From: Metamycoplasma gateae
GTDB lineage: Bacteria; Bacillota_I; Bacilli_A; Mycoplasmatales; Metamycoplasmataceae
Direction: 5' to 3'
Assembly (NCBI RefSeq): GCF_036352135.1
Contig: NZ_CP143578.1
Location: 248,001-312,000, forward strand
DNA length: 64,000 nt
Shown here one piece after another: positions 46,733 through 57,700 of the stretch; position 1 is the first letter of the stretch, and the number at the start of each line of letters is the position of its first letter. Below the pieces are notes generated by a model. That model was not told where the DNA came from and ran no database searches. It saw nothing but the letters and a program-made list of their open reading frames with translations. A program made the position numbers and the translations under genes.

Positions 46733-48577
46733 TTAATTCTTCAAATCTAAAAGTTTATTTAAATAATATTTATACTGTTTTTTTCTTAAATTGATTTCTT
46801 TAGGCAATCCTTCTTTGATATCTTTAGCATATATTTCTAATTTATCAAGAATTTCAACTATTTTATTTTGAATTTGGATAGAAGGAATTGATACTGGAAA
46901 ATTTTTCATTTCATTCATTTTCAGAAACGAAAGAGAATTATTTCTTTTTTGCTTTCTAAACAAATTACCTATTTTAAAAAATAAATAATACATAAATTTA
47001 ATATTTATTTTATTAGCATCAATTTCTTCTTTCAAATAAAATGCTACCAGCTGATCATTACATACAAAATCTGTTGTTATTAAAGCATGATTACCAATAC
47101 TTGCTGTTCTAGATAATATAATAGAATTCTTAGGAAAAATTTTTCTTGCTTTTGCTACTTTTTCTATAGAAGAATTTAAAATTGTCCCATTAATTCTGAG
47201 ATCTTCTAAAGTAAATCAAGAGATAGACCCATTATTTCAATTACTTTTATCCGTCTTAAGAGGAGTAAAACCACCAAAAATTTCAAAAATATCAGATAAT
47301 TTATATTCTGTTAAATCCAGCATCAGTTTTCATTCCAACATATTCAATAATTCGATGAATGAACTACTTAGCTCTCTCTCTCTCTCTCTCTCTAGAATAT
47401 CATCAAAAGTTAATAACATTTCATGATAATAATCAAACTGTTCTTTTCTTTGTTTTATCTCAAGTGGTAGCCCAGTTTTTATATCTTTTGTATAAGTTTC
47501 TAGTTTATCTAAAATATTTGCAATTTTATTTTGAATTTCAAGTGACGGGATAGAAATCCTAATATTTTCAACTACATTAGACATTAATTTATAATTACTT
47601 GTTGATCTATTTACATATTTTGGAAATGTTATTTTTAATAAATATGAGAGATATTTAATACTCATAACTTTTGAATTTTTAGGTTTTAATATTCCACAAA
47701 TATTTGTTATTGAAAATTTATTATTTCTATAAAAAACTGTTCCAGCATATTGTCCATCTGTTGTTCAGGTTATATACTCCCCATCATAATCATAAGTATT
47801 GATTTTTCCTAAAATTCCATCATTAGCGGTTTGGGAAGAATAAACAGGATATTTGCCAGGATTATCTTTTATATATTCTTTTGAGTATATTTTTCCTCTT
47901 GAAATAACAAAAATTTCAGAAAGAGAAATTCTTTTAACATTCGTATCTAATTTTTCTTTTGAATTTAGATTCATAATATTTTTTAATAACATTTCATTGT
48001 TAGAAAAATCTAATAATGAGTTTAAATAATAATCATATTGTAAGTTTCTAAGGTCTAACTCTGTTTCTAACTCTGTTTCTAACTCTGTGAACTTATCTAA
48101 AATATTGACAATTTCTTTTTGTTTTTCAAGTGAGGGTATTGATATTGACATTTGTAGTATTTTTTCTTTTTCAATACTAAACGGAATAGCATTCCTATTT
48201 GAAATATTGTAAATTTTGTGTTGATTGCCTTTTAAAAAATAATATAAATATTTATTTAATATTATTTCCTCTTTTGGTTTTAAACAATAACAAACATCAT
48301 TAGCTCAAAATCTTTTTGTTTGATAATTCACAAATCCAGCCATTCCATATTGAGCAATTGTAATCGTATTTGATTCTTGGTTATATTTATCAATTTTTCC
48401 CATTGGTTTAATTCCACCACTAATTACATCAAAAGTACCATTTTCGACTAGTTGATTCTTAGTAATTCTTTTACCACGTGAAATCTCACAAACTTCATAA
48501 AGTTTTAAACTTTTAAGTTCTTTATCATTATTTTTTAATAATTTAAAATCAATATATTTTCCAAATGCATTCTTCAT
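46733..48577 (-). CDS. hsdS: Type I restriction specificity subunit with three target-recognition domains
   Basis: 614 residues in one frame with TGA as tryptophan; normal HsdS has about 400 residues and two TRDs. Unit 1: 'LYEVCEISRGKRITKNQL' TRD, then helix 'IPSLEKQKEIVNILDKF' with a TELETELETEL repeat. Unit 2: 'LSEIFVISRGKIYSKEY' TRD, then 'IPSLEIQNKIANILDKLE'. Unit 3: 'LSDIFEIFGGFTPLK' TRD, then 'IPSIQIQNKIVEILDKLE'. Between units 2 and 3 an (AG)11 tract encodes alternating Glu/Arg. HsdS sets the DNA sequence methylated and cut by HsdM/HsdR; neither gene is in the window. Frame continuity was checked across every gap between TGA codons. Confidence 0.85.
47372..47393 (-). repeat. (AG)11 dinucleotide tract inside hsdS
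   Basis: 22 bases, eleven CT units on the plus strand (AG on the coding strand), encoding E-R-E-R-E-R-E between residues about 395 and 402. With ten units the frame reads Ala-Lys-stop, and with twelve Ser-stop, immediately after the tract; 8, 11 or 14 units keep it open. Confidence 0.9.
48058..48093 (-). repeat. 12-bp tandem repeat in hsdS central helix
   Basis: Three near-perfect copies of 12 bases (aactctgtttct on the plus strand), encoding T-E-L-E units between TRD1 and TRD2. In EcoR124-type HsdS a four-residue repeat here sets the spacer length of the recognition site. Confidence 0.7.
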
Positions 48578-48773
48578 ATTTCATTCCTTAAAAAAACAAA
48601 TTATCTGGTTATTAGATTTATTATCTTAAATTATATTAAATACTTAATTTAATTTATAAAACCTTGACGTAAAAACAAAATAAAAATAAACGAGAACAAA
48701 AAAGTTAAAGTAAATATTTCTTAACGTTTTTTATTATTATTTAGGTAATTATAAAATTGAAAATAAAAAAAAA

Positions 48774-48849
48774 TGGCGATCGTGGCAGGATTCGAACCTG
48801 CGACCACATGCTTAGAAGGCACGTACTCTATCCCCTGAGCTACACGACC
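48774..48849 (-). tRNA. tRNA-Arg (anticodon TCT)
   Basis: Acceptor GGTCGTG/CACGATC, anticodon stem CGTGC/GCATG with loop CTTCTAA (anticodon TCT, reads AGA/AGG), T arm GCAGG-TTCGAAT-CCTGC, encoded CCA. Confidence 0.94.
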
Positions 48850-48995
48850 GTCGCATATAATATTTTAGCACAAAAAAAAATTTGAATTAATTTTTATTCA
48901 TATTTTTTGATTGGTTATCAGGTAAAAATTCTCTTTTAAAAAAGATAAATTAAAATATATAATTTTTATAAAAATAAGTTATGGAGTTTAAAAAA

Positions 48996-50741
48996 ATGAA
49001 AAAAAAATATTTATTTATTAGCACGTTACCCATTATATTAACAGCAACTTCAGCGGTATCTTGTGTATTTTTTGAAGATTTTGGTTTAAATATAGATGAT
49101 ATCATCTCTTTTAAAAGTGATAAATTTAAGCAGGTTAGAGCAGATTTTAAGAATTTTTCAAAAGAACATTACAATATTAAAAGTAAATATATTAATTTAT
49201 ATTTTGATATTAGTAATCAAGCTACTCAAAAAAATTATTCAACAGAACCATATGTATCGATAGAGGATATGGTAAAACATTTAAATGGTTTCTTTAATAT
49301 AAATGGTTTTAAAAAATATAATATAACTAATAACAAAGTTATTTTTAAAAATCAAAATGGTAATATGGAATTAGATTTTGATAAACAAACAATAAAGTTA
49401 TCAAGTGAATCGTTTTTTAACTTTGTTGTTTCATCAAATTCCACAAACTATTCTAGGTTTTTAAAAGTATCAAGCATTAAACTAATAAATAAAGAAGAAG
49501 AAAAGGAAGAAATAATTTTTGATTTAAAAAAATATAATATAAAAATCTATAATGAATCAAATAAGGTATTAATTCCTTTAAATATTTTTAACACGCTTTT
49601 TTGTAGCCAAAACTATTACAACCTATATTACAACGGAAATAAAAATGTTTATGGAAAATATTTTAACTTAAATGAAAATGACAACAATATTAAAGAATTA
49701 AAAAATTTTGATTTTTTTAACAAAAACGAAACAAATGAAAAACGTTTATATAATTTAAATAATCTTATTTTTACTCTTGATAATTTTTATGGCTTAAAAG
49801 AATATAAAAAAATAAATTCATTCGAAGATTATACTAGAAAACTAAAATCACAATTATTAAGCACAGAATACGAAACATATAATAAGGCATACACAAAATT
49901 AATTTTTGAAAATTTAAATGAATTACATTCAAGTATTGATCTATTAAGTTTAAGCACGCCAATTAATAAAAGAATTAGAGATTATATTGAAAATATTGGT
50001 CAAAGCAGAAGAGAACACATAAATGTATATAATTTTCTTGAACAAAAAAGTGCAAAGCTAAGAGAACAATTAAATAATAAAAAGTGAAACATTTACAATA
50101 ACTTTGCCTATATCACATTAAGTGGGTTTAGAACTGCACCAGATAACCAAATTAATAATGGTCAAGAAGAAAATGATTCTTTTGAATACATGCATTCTGT
50201 ACTAAACAAAATATCAAAAGAACACAAAGAAGTAAAAAATATAGTGATCGATTTATCTAGAAACGGTGGTGGAAATATTGGTGCAATGTATCGTGTTTTA
50301 GGGTTATTAACAAACAAAAACATCGTATCTCACGAACACTCATCTTTGTCAAATAAAAAAGTAACTTATGAATATAAAGTTGATGCAAATAAAGATGGAA
50401 ATTATAATGATAATGATGCATTTTCACAATATAACTATTATTTTTTAATTTCTAAAAATACTTTTAGTGCTGGAAATTCTTTTTCAGGAATTGTTAAAGA
50501 ATTAAACATAGGCAAAATAATAGGACAAAAATCAGGTGGCGGAACTTCTTCGGTTCTTCCAATTGTTCTAACAGATGGAACAGGTCTTACAATTAGTTCC
50601 TCATCTATGTCATTATATTTTGATAAAAATATAGAAAAAAATCTCGAAGAAGGTGTTGATCCTGATATTAGTTTAGAATATAATGATTTCTATGATTTTG
50701 AAATATTAGATTCAATTATTAATAATAAAAATAATAACTAA
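48996..50741 (+). CDS. S41-family peptidase lipoprotein
   Basis: 581 residues. Signal peptide ends in lipobox S-A-V-S-C23; the ATG at 48996 is preferred to 48981 because 'ggag' at 48983-48986 is well spaced and the signal peptide is normal. The N-terminal 350 residues are unrecognised. The C-terminal domain is C-terminal-processing-peptidase-like: 'NIVIDLSRNGGGNIGAM', 'FLISKNTFSAGNSFSG' with catalytic S491, and 'GKIIGQKSGGG' with K512 (Ser-Lys dyad). A surface protease; substrate unknown. Terminator at 50754-50798. Confidence 0.82.
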
Positions 50742-50753
50742 ATTGCCAAATTT

Positions 50754-50798
50754 AAAAAGAATGAAACTCAAATATTAAAGTTTCATTCTTTTATTTTT
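50754..50798. terminator. Terminator between S41 protease and uvrC
   Basis: Stem aaaaagaatgaaact / agtttcattctttt with a T-run; works in both directions for the convergent genes. Confidence 0.82.
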
Positions 50799-50853
50799 AT
50801 TTATTTTAAATAATTTAAAATCTGACAGTTTAATTTAATAAAAAATAATTGTT

Positions 50854-52539
50854 TTATATTTTGATCTTCAAAATTTCTGTTGCAATATCTAATGATACAA
50901 ACTTTGTTAGCGTCTTTAAATCTGATTTTAATATTTCTTCGTATGAGCCAAAAAAATCAAGTAATTTTTCTTCTGTTTTTTGCCCAATTCCTTTTATATT
51001 TGTTAAAGGGCTAGTTATTAAATTTTTATTATGTCTCTTGTTATATCATTTTTTTGCATATTGGTCAACGTCAAACTGTATTTTTGTCAAAAAATTTATA
51101 ATTTCTTCATCTTCAATTGTGATTTCTTGGAAATTTTGATCGATAATTTTTGAAAAAGTATGTTTATTATTTTTAACTAATCCAAATACTTTTATTTCTA
51201 TTTTTAAATCATCCAATATTTTTTTAATAGCTTTAATTTGTTCGATTGAACCATCAACTAAAATTGTTTCAATTTTTTTATGGTAATACTTTAAAAAGTT
51301 TTGAGCATTTTGTTCCATATAATAATTATCTGAGTTTCCAAAAAAATCTTTTTTTAATATAAAAGCTCTTTTTAATTCTCTTAAAATAGATCCGTTATGA
51401 TATACAAATGCAGCACCTACTACTTCTTTGTTTCTAGCGATAAATGAATTATCAAAGATTACAAATTTTGACAAATCTGCTTTTAGTAGATTTGTCATTT
51501 TTTTTACTATTTGAGTGGTATTGTTTTTAGATTTGATTAATTTAATTTTATTTTCAATATCGTTTTTAGCATTTTCATTTGCTATAGCTAATAATTTTTT
51601 ACTTAAATAAATTTCTTTGCTTATTCTTTTGTTTATTTCTTCATTAATAAAGCAATTTTTAAAATTAAAAGGTAATATTATAGAATATGGAATTTGATTT
51701 TTTTTATAATAATCTTCAATAAAGTTAGAAAATGTATCAACTATTGTTGTTTGAATTTCAAACTGAAAATCTGTCTTTGAAATTAGAAAAGAAGATCGAT
51801 AATGCATAATGGTTATAAACAAATTTTCTTTATATTCATATATTCCAAAAACGTCAATATCTTTTTTTCCTTTTAATTGTAAGTTTTGTTTATTTTCTTC
51901 TTTATAAAGATAATTATGTATTTCTTGGTAATCAGCGGCCGATGAATAATCCATAATATCTGAAAAGTAATTTATTTTTTTTATCAATTCATTTTTAAAA
52001 TCTTTATCAAATTTTATTATTTTCTTAGCTTTTTCAAATGTCTCATCAAGTTTCTGTTGTGAAAAATTTTTAATTGGTAAACCTTTTTCATAAAGTAAAA
52101 TTCTTCTCAAATAATCCATTAGTAATTTATATTTACTATGTTTTACCAATGGTCCATAATATAAGGAGTTTTTAGTTTTCTTATAATTATTAACTAATTT
52201 AATGGTAATTTTTTTATCACTTTTTGTAATACAAATATAAGGAAAAGTTGCCTGTGTGGGCAACATAACATTGTACTTAGGTTTATACTTATTTATCATG
52301 TTAGTTTCAAACATGATAGCTTCCATTTCTGTTTGAAAAACGACTGTTTCAAAAGAAGAAACTTCATCCAACATTTTAGGTGTTTTGTATGAGTTTCTCA
52401 TATTTGGATCAAAATATTGGCTCATTCTAGATTTAAGATTTTTAGCCTTGCCAACATATATTATTTTTTGATTCTTATCTTTTCAAAAATATACACCTGG
52501 ATTTGTAGATACTTTTTTTATTAAATCTTTATCTATCAT
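50854..52539 (-). CDS. uvrC: Excinuclease ABC subunit C
   Basis: 561 residues. N-terminal GIY-YIG nuclease ('PGVYFWKDKNQKIIYVGKAKNL'-type, residues 15-36) for the 3' incision, UvrB-binding region near residue 200, RNase H-like 5' nuclease domain ('FVIFDNSFIARNKEVVGAAFVY', 'ILVDGSIEQIKA'), and a C-terminal helix-hairpin-helix ('LTNIKGIGQKTEEKLLDFFGS'). Nucleotide excision repair partner of UvrA, whose gene end is also in the window. Starts 4 bases after the upstream GGCT-like gene ends. Confidence 0.94.
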
Positions 52540-52543
52540 ATTT

Positions 52544-53461
52544 TTACTTATCTAAATTATCTTCAAGAGCATTAACAAGAATATCTATTCTCTTGAATGG
52601 ATCAATATCAAAATCATTTAAAATAATTTCATATGCCTTGTTATCATAAATACCAAATTTAGGCTCTTTGCTTTGCAAATCTCTTCTTAAATTAATATAT
52701 TTAAGTGGGGTTTTATCTTGTAAGAAGCTTATATCAAAGTTATATAATGGTTTGAATTCTCTTGTTATTTTTACATTTTCAATTTTGTCTTCAAAGGCAC
52801 GGTAGTAGAAAATGCTGTTTAAATTATTTTTTCTTCCAATTGAAATTAAAAGTCCATAATTTTTCTCTTTAATTTTCATAGCTAAAACAGCATATGGTTC
52901 AACTAAATAATTTTTGTTTGTTTTATCATCTAAAATTAAAGCAAAATATGGATGAGTTAATGATTTTATTTTTTCCATTTCATCATCATTTAATTCATAT
53001 AATATCGCATTATCAACCAATGGGAAAAGTTCGTTTTGTTTTTCTAATTCAATAAATGCTTTTAAATTCATCTCATTTTCATTTGGCGAATTAGAAAATA
53101 CCATATCATCAGTTGCAAGATAATATTTACCATATTCCAATTTAGTATAAACATAAACATCTTCAATAATTTCGTTTGTATCTGTAGTAATTACATTGAC
53201 CTGAAATCTTTGATATTGTGGAAACATTTCTCATCTATCAATCATAAATAGCTCTTCTTTTGTTATTTCAAAAACAGTTCCTTTAACTTGGTGAGCAATA
53301 TCTTTTTTTAATAAGAAATAATTTGTTTCATCCACACACTTCGCATAACCATTTAAAATCGCTGGTTTTCTTATAACATTCGGTGATAATAAATTTTTAT
53401 AAAATAATTCATCTTGAATTGTTCCGTATGAAAATAAATATATTTTTTGTTCTTTTTCCAT
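52544..53461 (-). CDS. Gamma-glutamylcyclotransferase-fold protein with C-terminal extension
   Basis: 305 residues. The first 110 match the GGCT/AIG2 fold: substrate loop 'YLFSYGTIQDE' (usual Y-G-S/T), and catalytic glutamate in 'MIDRWEMFPQYQRFQV' (usual DxxEG..YxR); the W is TGA-encoded. The remaining about 190 residues are not recognised and seem mycoplasma-specific. Such enzymes cleave gamma-glutamyl amines or peptides; the true substrate is unknown. It lies just upstream of uvrC and is probably co-transcribed. Confidence 0.7.
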
Positions 53462-53665
53462 TATGTACTCCTTAAAAAATAATGATAAAAAAATATTTGT
53501 ATTATTAAATTATATTTAATATTTTGGTTTTTAAATCTTAAAACTTAAAAATAAAATATTATGATTTTTTAATGTTTAAAACTATGGAATTTTTATTTTG
53601 TTTTGGTTTCTTTTAGAAATATATTTTTTAAAAGAAAATGAGAAAAATACAAAAACTCAAAAAAG

Positions 53666-53679
53666 TTTTTTTTTTTTTT
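53666..53679 (+). repeat. Poly(T)14 tract in a lipoprotein promoter
   Basis: Fourteen consecutive T, ending 7 bases before the -10 box, where a -35 element would lie. Confidence 0.85.
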
Positions 53680-53686
53680 ATTTTGC

Positions 53687-53692
53687 TATAAT
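53687..53692 (+). promoter_or_regulatory. -10 box (TATAAT, extended TTGC-) of lipoprotein gene
   Basis: TATAAT 46 bases before the ATG at 53739, directly behind the T14 tract; 'taaggt' near 53729 may be the ribosome-binding site. Confidence 0.6.
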
Positions 53693-53738
53693 TTTTTAAA
53701 TAATAAATAAAAAAAATCAATTAGGATTAAGGTAAAAA

Positions 53739-55532
53739 ATGAAAAAAACAAAACTAAAAATATTATTAGGTTTTCTATCTGTTGGTGCAGCAACTGCTTT
53801 AGGTTTTAGTATCGCTCCATTAATAAAGGGTTGCGTTAATAAGAATGAACCAAAAGCCCAAAAGAATGAATTTGAAGAAGAACTTAAAGAATTAAACATA
53901 GAAGCTGACGTTATTTTAGATAAATCACTGAATTTAGAAAGAGAAGTTGAATTATTAGAACTTTTAGAAGAACAAAAACTAATTTCAGAATTAAAAAGTA
54001 AATTAGATATTTTAAACAGTAAAATTCAAGAGAAAAATTACACTGAAGATGATTTTAGTGATATTTATTATCAAGAAGGTAAAAAAGTTTTACTTCCAGA
54101 AACATTAAATAATGAAAAATTAGTTCTTGCTACTCAAAAGAACTTAGAAAAAGCTAAATTAGTTGGTTCAAATTACGTAAATAACCTAGATTCTTGATAC
54201 ACAGAAGAAGAAAAAAATAAGTTAAAAGAAGCTATTGAGTCTTCAACAACAATAGAAGAAGTTATTGAAGCTTTAAAATCAACAAAAGAAATAGCAAAAG
54301 AAAGAGAAACATTTTTAAACAATGTAGAAGCTTCAAATTACTTTTCACAAGATGCAAAAGAATTTATAAAAGAAGAGTTCAACAAACACAAAGATCAAGA
54401 AAAAATCGAAAACTTTATCGACAGTTATACATATGTTGAATCAATTAAAAAACATTTCTTTGATGCTCATTTAACTGACGAAGCAGATTTTGATGAAGCT
54501 ATTAAGTACCAATTTAGAAATGAATACTTAGGAGCAGTTAATGTTGAAAAAATTAAAGAACTTGAAGATAACTTTAATGAAAGCGTTGAATTAAAAAATC
54601 AATTACTAAATGTAACATTAAAAGAATATAAAGATATAATCGAAGCTGATAAAAACAATATTCATAAAACAGAAGATTCAAGTGTTGCAAGATTAGTTAT
54701 GCAAACACAAGCATTAAGATTATTATTTGTTTCAACCAAGGAACAAATTCAAAAAGCAAGTGAAGACATTAAATACTTAATTTCAATTGCTGATGACCAA
54801 GAAGAATTAGAAAAAGTTTATTTTAAAAATAGATTTGAAAAAAATGATGAATTAGATAGTAGTGAAGAACACAAATTCGGACCACACTTTGCTTTATCAT
54901 TTATATATTCTGATGAAAACTACAGACCATTTGAGCAAATTTTTGAATACGAATTCAAAGAAGAAGATTTTACAACAGAAAATAATGCTCATTTAAATCC
55001 AATTTTAATCGACAGACACAATGATAAAAATATTTTTATTTTAAATTGATTTGACGATAAACAAAATGATGTTGCAGTACATCCACACTTTGTTAATGTT
55101 TTCAACTTTACAAGCCCACTATTTAACTTTAGTGAAGGTATTAAAAACTTAGAAGGAGCAAATGGTTTTAGTTTCTATCATCTATTTTCAGGTTTCTTTG
55201 CAGAAAAAGATGTTGAAAAATTCAATAAACAATATTTAATTAAATCTCCATTAATTAAAAAGCTATTCCAACACATCAATGACCAAAGAGTTATAGAAAA
55301 ATATAATGAATACTTTGAAGCAAATAACGTAGATGTTGAAAAAGCTGTAAAAAGAAATCAATACTTATTAAAATTAATAGGTGAAATATATTCTAACAAA
55401 TTAAGTTTAAAAGAAATTTTAAGAAACGAAGTTATTATTGAATACTTCAACTACGGCCAAACTGAAGAAGAAGATAAAATTGAAGAAAACTTAAAGAAAT
55501 TCTTAGAAGTTTTAGACAGAAACATTGAATAA
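53739..55532 (+). CDS. Putative lipoprotein, candidate phase-variable
   Basis: 597 residues. Signal peptide with C32 in 'PLIKGC' (a relaxed lipobox). Residues 35-110 and much of the middle are Glu/Lys-rich helices, likely coiled coil. The later part holds 'SSEEHKFGPHFALSF' and aromatic-rich segments. No recognised domain. The promoter contains a T14 homopolymer immediately upstream of TATAAT, the arrangement that switches vlp-type surface lipoproteins. A terminator follows at 55552-55590. Confidence 0.8.
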
Positions 55533-55551
55533 AACAGTTCAATTCTCATAA

Positions 55552-55590
55552 TTAAAAATCAAGGATTAATATCTCCTTGATTTTTAATTT
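55552..55590. terminator. Bidirectional terminator
   Basis: 14-bp stem ttaaaaatcaagga / tccttgatttttaa with an 8-base loop between two convergent genes. Confidence 0.85.
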
Positions 55591-55593
55591 AAC

Positions 55594-56205
55594 CTAGTTT
55601 AAATTAAAAATTGCTTTTTCTATATTCATAACAATTATCGTATTAATAAAGTAACTTATTTGAGAGTTTTTATCTAAAAAGGTTTCATTTGCTAATTTAA
55701 GTTTATTCACAAAATTATCGTATATAAAAATTTGCGAATCTAAATCATTTGCATTTTTTTGTTTCTCAATTAATATTTTTGCTTCTTCTTCGATCATATA
55801 AGGATCTCCAAAAATATAATAAGGGATATATTTATCGCCATGATTATCAAATAATATAAGTGCTCCACCTTTTCCATTGTCTTTGATAATATTTAATAAA
55901 TTATTAAGTTGGTTTAACTTAAATTCATTTATGCGATTATGATTTTGTAAATTAATTATTATTTGATTATCTTTTTCAAACTCTTTAAAAAATAATTTAT
56001 ACGAACTAATAAAATAAACATTTTCCTCAAAAAATATATCATTCAATTCATTATCATTTTTTAAATACTTGCTTACAGAAATTGAATTATAAAACTTAAT
56101 GTTGGAAACTTTTTTATAAATTACAAAATCGCCAAGTTCTAAAATTGGATAAATCGAATAATTTTCTTGATTTTTTACAGGACTTAGTAATGTTGAACAA
56201 ATCAT
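55594..56205 (-). CDS. Hypothetical protein
   Basis: 203 residues, no signal peptide or membrane span, Asn/Ile/Lys-rich, not recognised. The N-terminus ('MICSTLLSPVKNQENYSIYPILELGDFVIYKK') suggests a small beta barrel as in regulator-like or nucleic-acid-associated proteins (CarD/CdnL-type), but this is a guess. It starts about 20 bases after the end of the SRP RNA gene on the same strand, behind 'aaggagaaat'. Confidence 0.6.
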   Translation of the reverse strand: MICSTLLSPVKNQENYSIYPILELGDFVIYKKVSNIKFYNSISVSKYLKNDNELNDIFFEENVYFISSYKLFFKEFEKDNQIIINLQNHNRINEFKLNQLNNLLNIIKDNGKGGALILFDNHGDKYIPYYIFGDPYMIEEEAKILIEKQKNANDLDSQIFIYDNFVNKLKLANETFLDKNSQISYFINTIIVMNIEKAIFNLN

Positions 56206-56226
56206 TATTTCTCCTTTTTAAAATAA

Positions 56227-56306
56227 AAACCACAAGACACTGCACTTCTCGACATGGCTGCTATATTTCTATCCTGACCAGTTTACAAGGTTGCTGTTCT
56301 CATGGC
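56227..56306 (-). ncRNA. ffs: Signal recognition particle RNA (4.5S/scRNA)
   Basis: About 80 nt. The apical domain IV consensus is visible: 'GGTCAGG' ... 'TAGCAGCC' around a GAAA loop, the Ffh-binding site. The ends pair (GCCATGAGA with TCTTGTGGT) to give the single hairpin rod typical of mollicute SRP RNA. TATAAT lies at 56313-56318, about 7 bases before the proposed 5' end; ends are approximate. Confidence 0.85.
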
Positions 56307-56312
56307 TTAATA

Positions 56313-56318
56313 ATTATA
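56313..56318 (-). promoter_or_regulatory. -10 box of SRP RNA gene
   Basis: TATAAT on the minus strand in 'tagtataattatt', correctly placed for transcription starting at the SRP RNA 5' end. Confidence 0.6.
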
Positions 56319-56409
56319 CTATATTTTTATTGATTAATCTATTGTTCTGCTTTTTTTGTTAAATAACAGTTTAATATAAACTGTGTTAAAACTTTTTTAT
56401 ATTTTTTTA

Positions 56410-57563
56410 TTACAAATCTTCACCATCTAGAAAATCACCAACACCAATGCCTTCAGCTTTTAATTTATCATCTTCTGATTTCTTTTCTTTCTTAGCTTTA
56501 TCTAAAGCTACAGCTACTTCTTTTTCTTTTGTTTCATAAAATTCTTTGTTTTTTGAATTTTCTTCAGCAGTATCTATTTGGTCTTTTATTTCTTTTAATT
56601 TCTTTTCTAGTTTAGATTTAACGTTTTCATATTTTTTATCTGAAAGATCTACTGTTGCAAATTCGTTTGCTTATTTTACTTTTCTTCGTATTTTGCTTTT
56701 GCTCTTCTATTTCTTTATTTGCAATTTCTTGATCCTTTTGTGTTCTATCTTCTTTAGCTTTAGCAATAGCTTCACTTATTTTTTGAGTAGCAAGATCGAA
56801 GTCTTCTTTAGAACTATCATCATTTATACCTTGACTTGCAGTATTTTTTTCAGTTTCTAAAGTTAATTTAATTTCTTCATATTTTTCTTGACTTAATTAA
56901 GTAATTAAATCATTTGCTTCTTTTGATTAGCTTCATAAGCTTTTACTGATGCCTCTAATTCTGTGTCTTGTTTAATTTTCTTTTCAACTATTTTATTGAA
57001 CGTTTCACTTAATAAAGAAGTTTTTCATCGTAAAATTCTTTTGTGATTGATTCCTGTTTTTTTAATTTCTTCTTTAATTTCAGTTAATTTTGAATCTAAT
57101 TCCGATTTTAAAATAGCATATTTTGTACTAGATAATTTCGTTGATGAATAGTTTTCAACTTCTGCTAATTTATTTTCATACTATTTTTTTGAAGCATTAA
57201 ATAGTTCTGCTTTTTGATTGTGTTGAGCTTTTTTTATTTCTAGCTGTTTCAAGAGCAGAATTTAATAAAACTGTAGCTTCTTCATGATATTTTTTTCCAC
57301 TATTTTCATTTATTTTAGAAATAGCTTGTTTCTTTGATGCTTCTAATTCATCTTTAATACCTTTATATTTTTCATCTGCTAAATCAGTTGAAGAATAAGA
57401 ATTTAATTCTTCTATTTTTTTATTGTATTTATTCTTTTTAAGCTTTTAATTCAATATTTTCGTCTTTATTTATTAACGCAACTGCCGTTGTTGTTCCAGC
57501 AGTTATTGCAACTAGGTCTGTTGGTATATCAATTCATAACATTAGTTTTTTTGATTTATTCAT
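56410..57563 (-). pseudogene. Decayed repeat-containing (coiled-coil) surface-type protein
   Basis: A start (MNKSKKLMLWIDIPTDLVAITAG) and hydrophobic N-terminus survive, but the frame stops at 'NIELKA' and shifts several more times. Reading all three frames recovers at least three copies of a roughly 90-residue repeat: 'SYSSTDLADEKYKGIKDELE', 'NYSSTKLSSTKYAILKSELD' and 'EFATVDLSDKKYENVKSKLE', each followed by K/E-rich helix. The final stop is after 'VGDFLDGEDL'. Breaks sit mostly at short A-runs. Probably a former surface adhesin-like repeat protein. Confidence 0.7.
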
Positions 57564-57700
57564 TTTTATTTCCGTCTAAATTCAGTTTTATTTTCAATAT
57601 AATTCTTTTTTTATATCTCAATTTATATATAAATTTCAAAAATATTTTGGTTTTAATTTATAACATAAAAAAATAAAAATGTGCAATAGTGCACACTTTA

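Noticed and set aside
47330..48304. hsdS as several separate truncated genes
   Set aside because: All fragments share one frame and are separated only by TGA codons, which are tryptophan here; gaps were read through without TAA or TAG.
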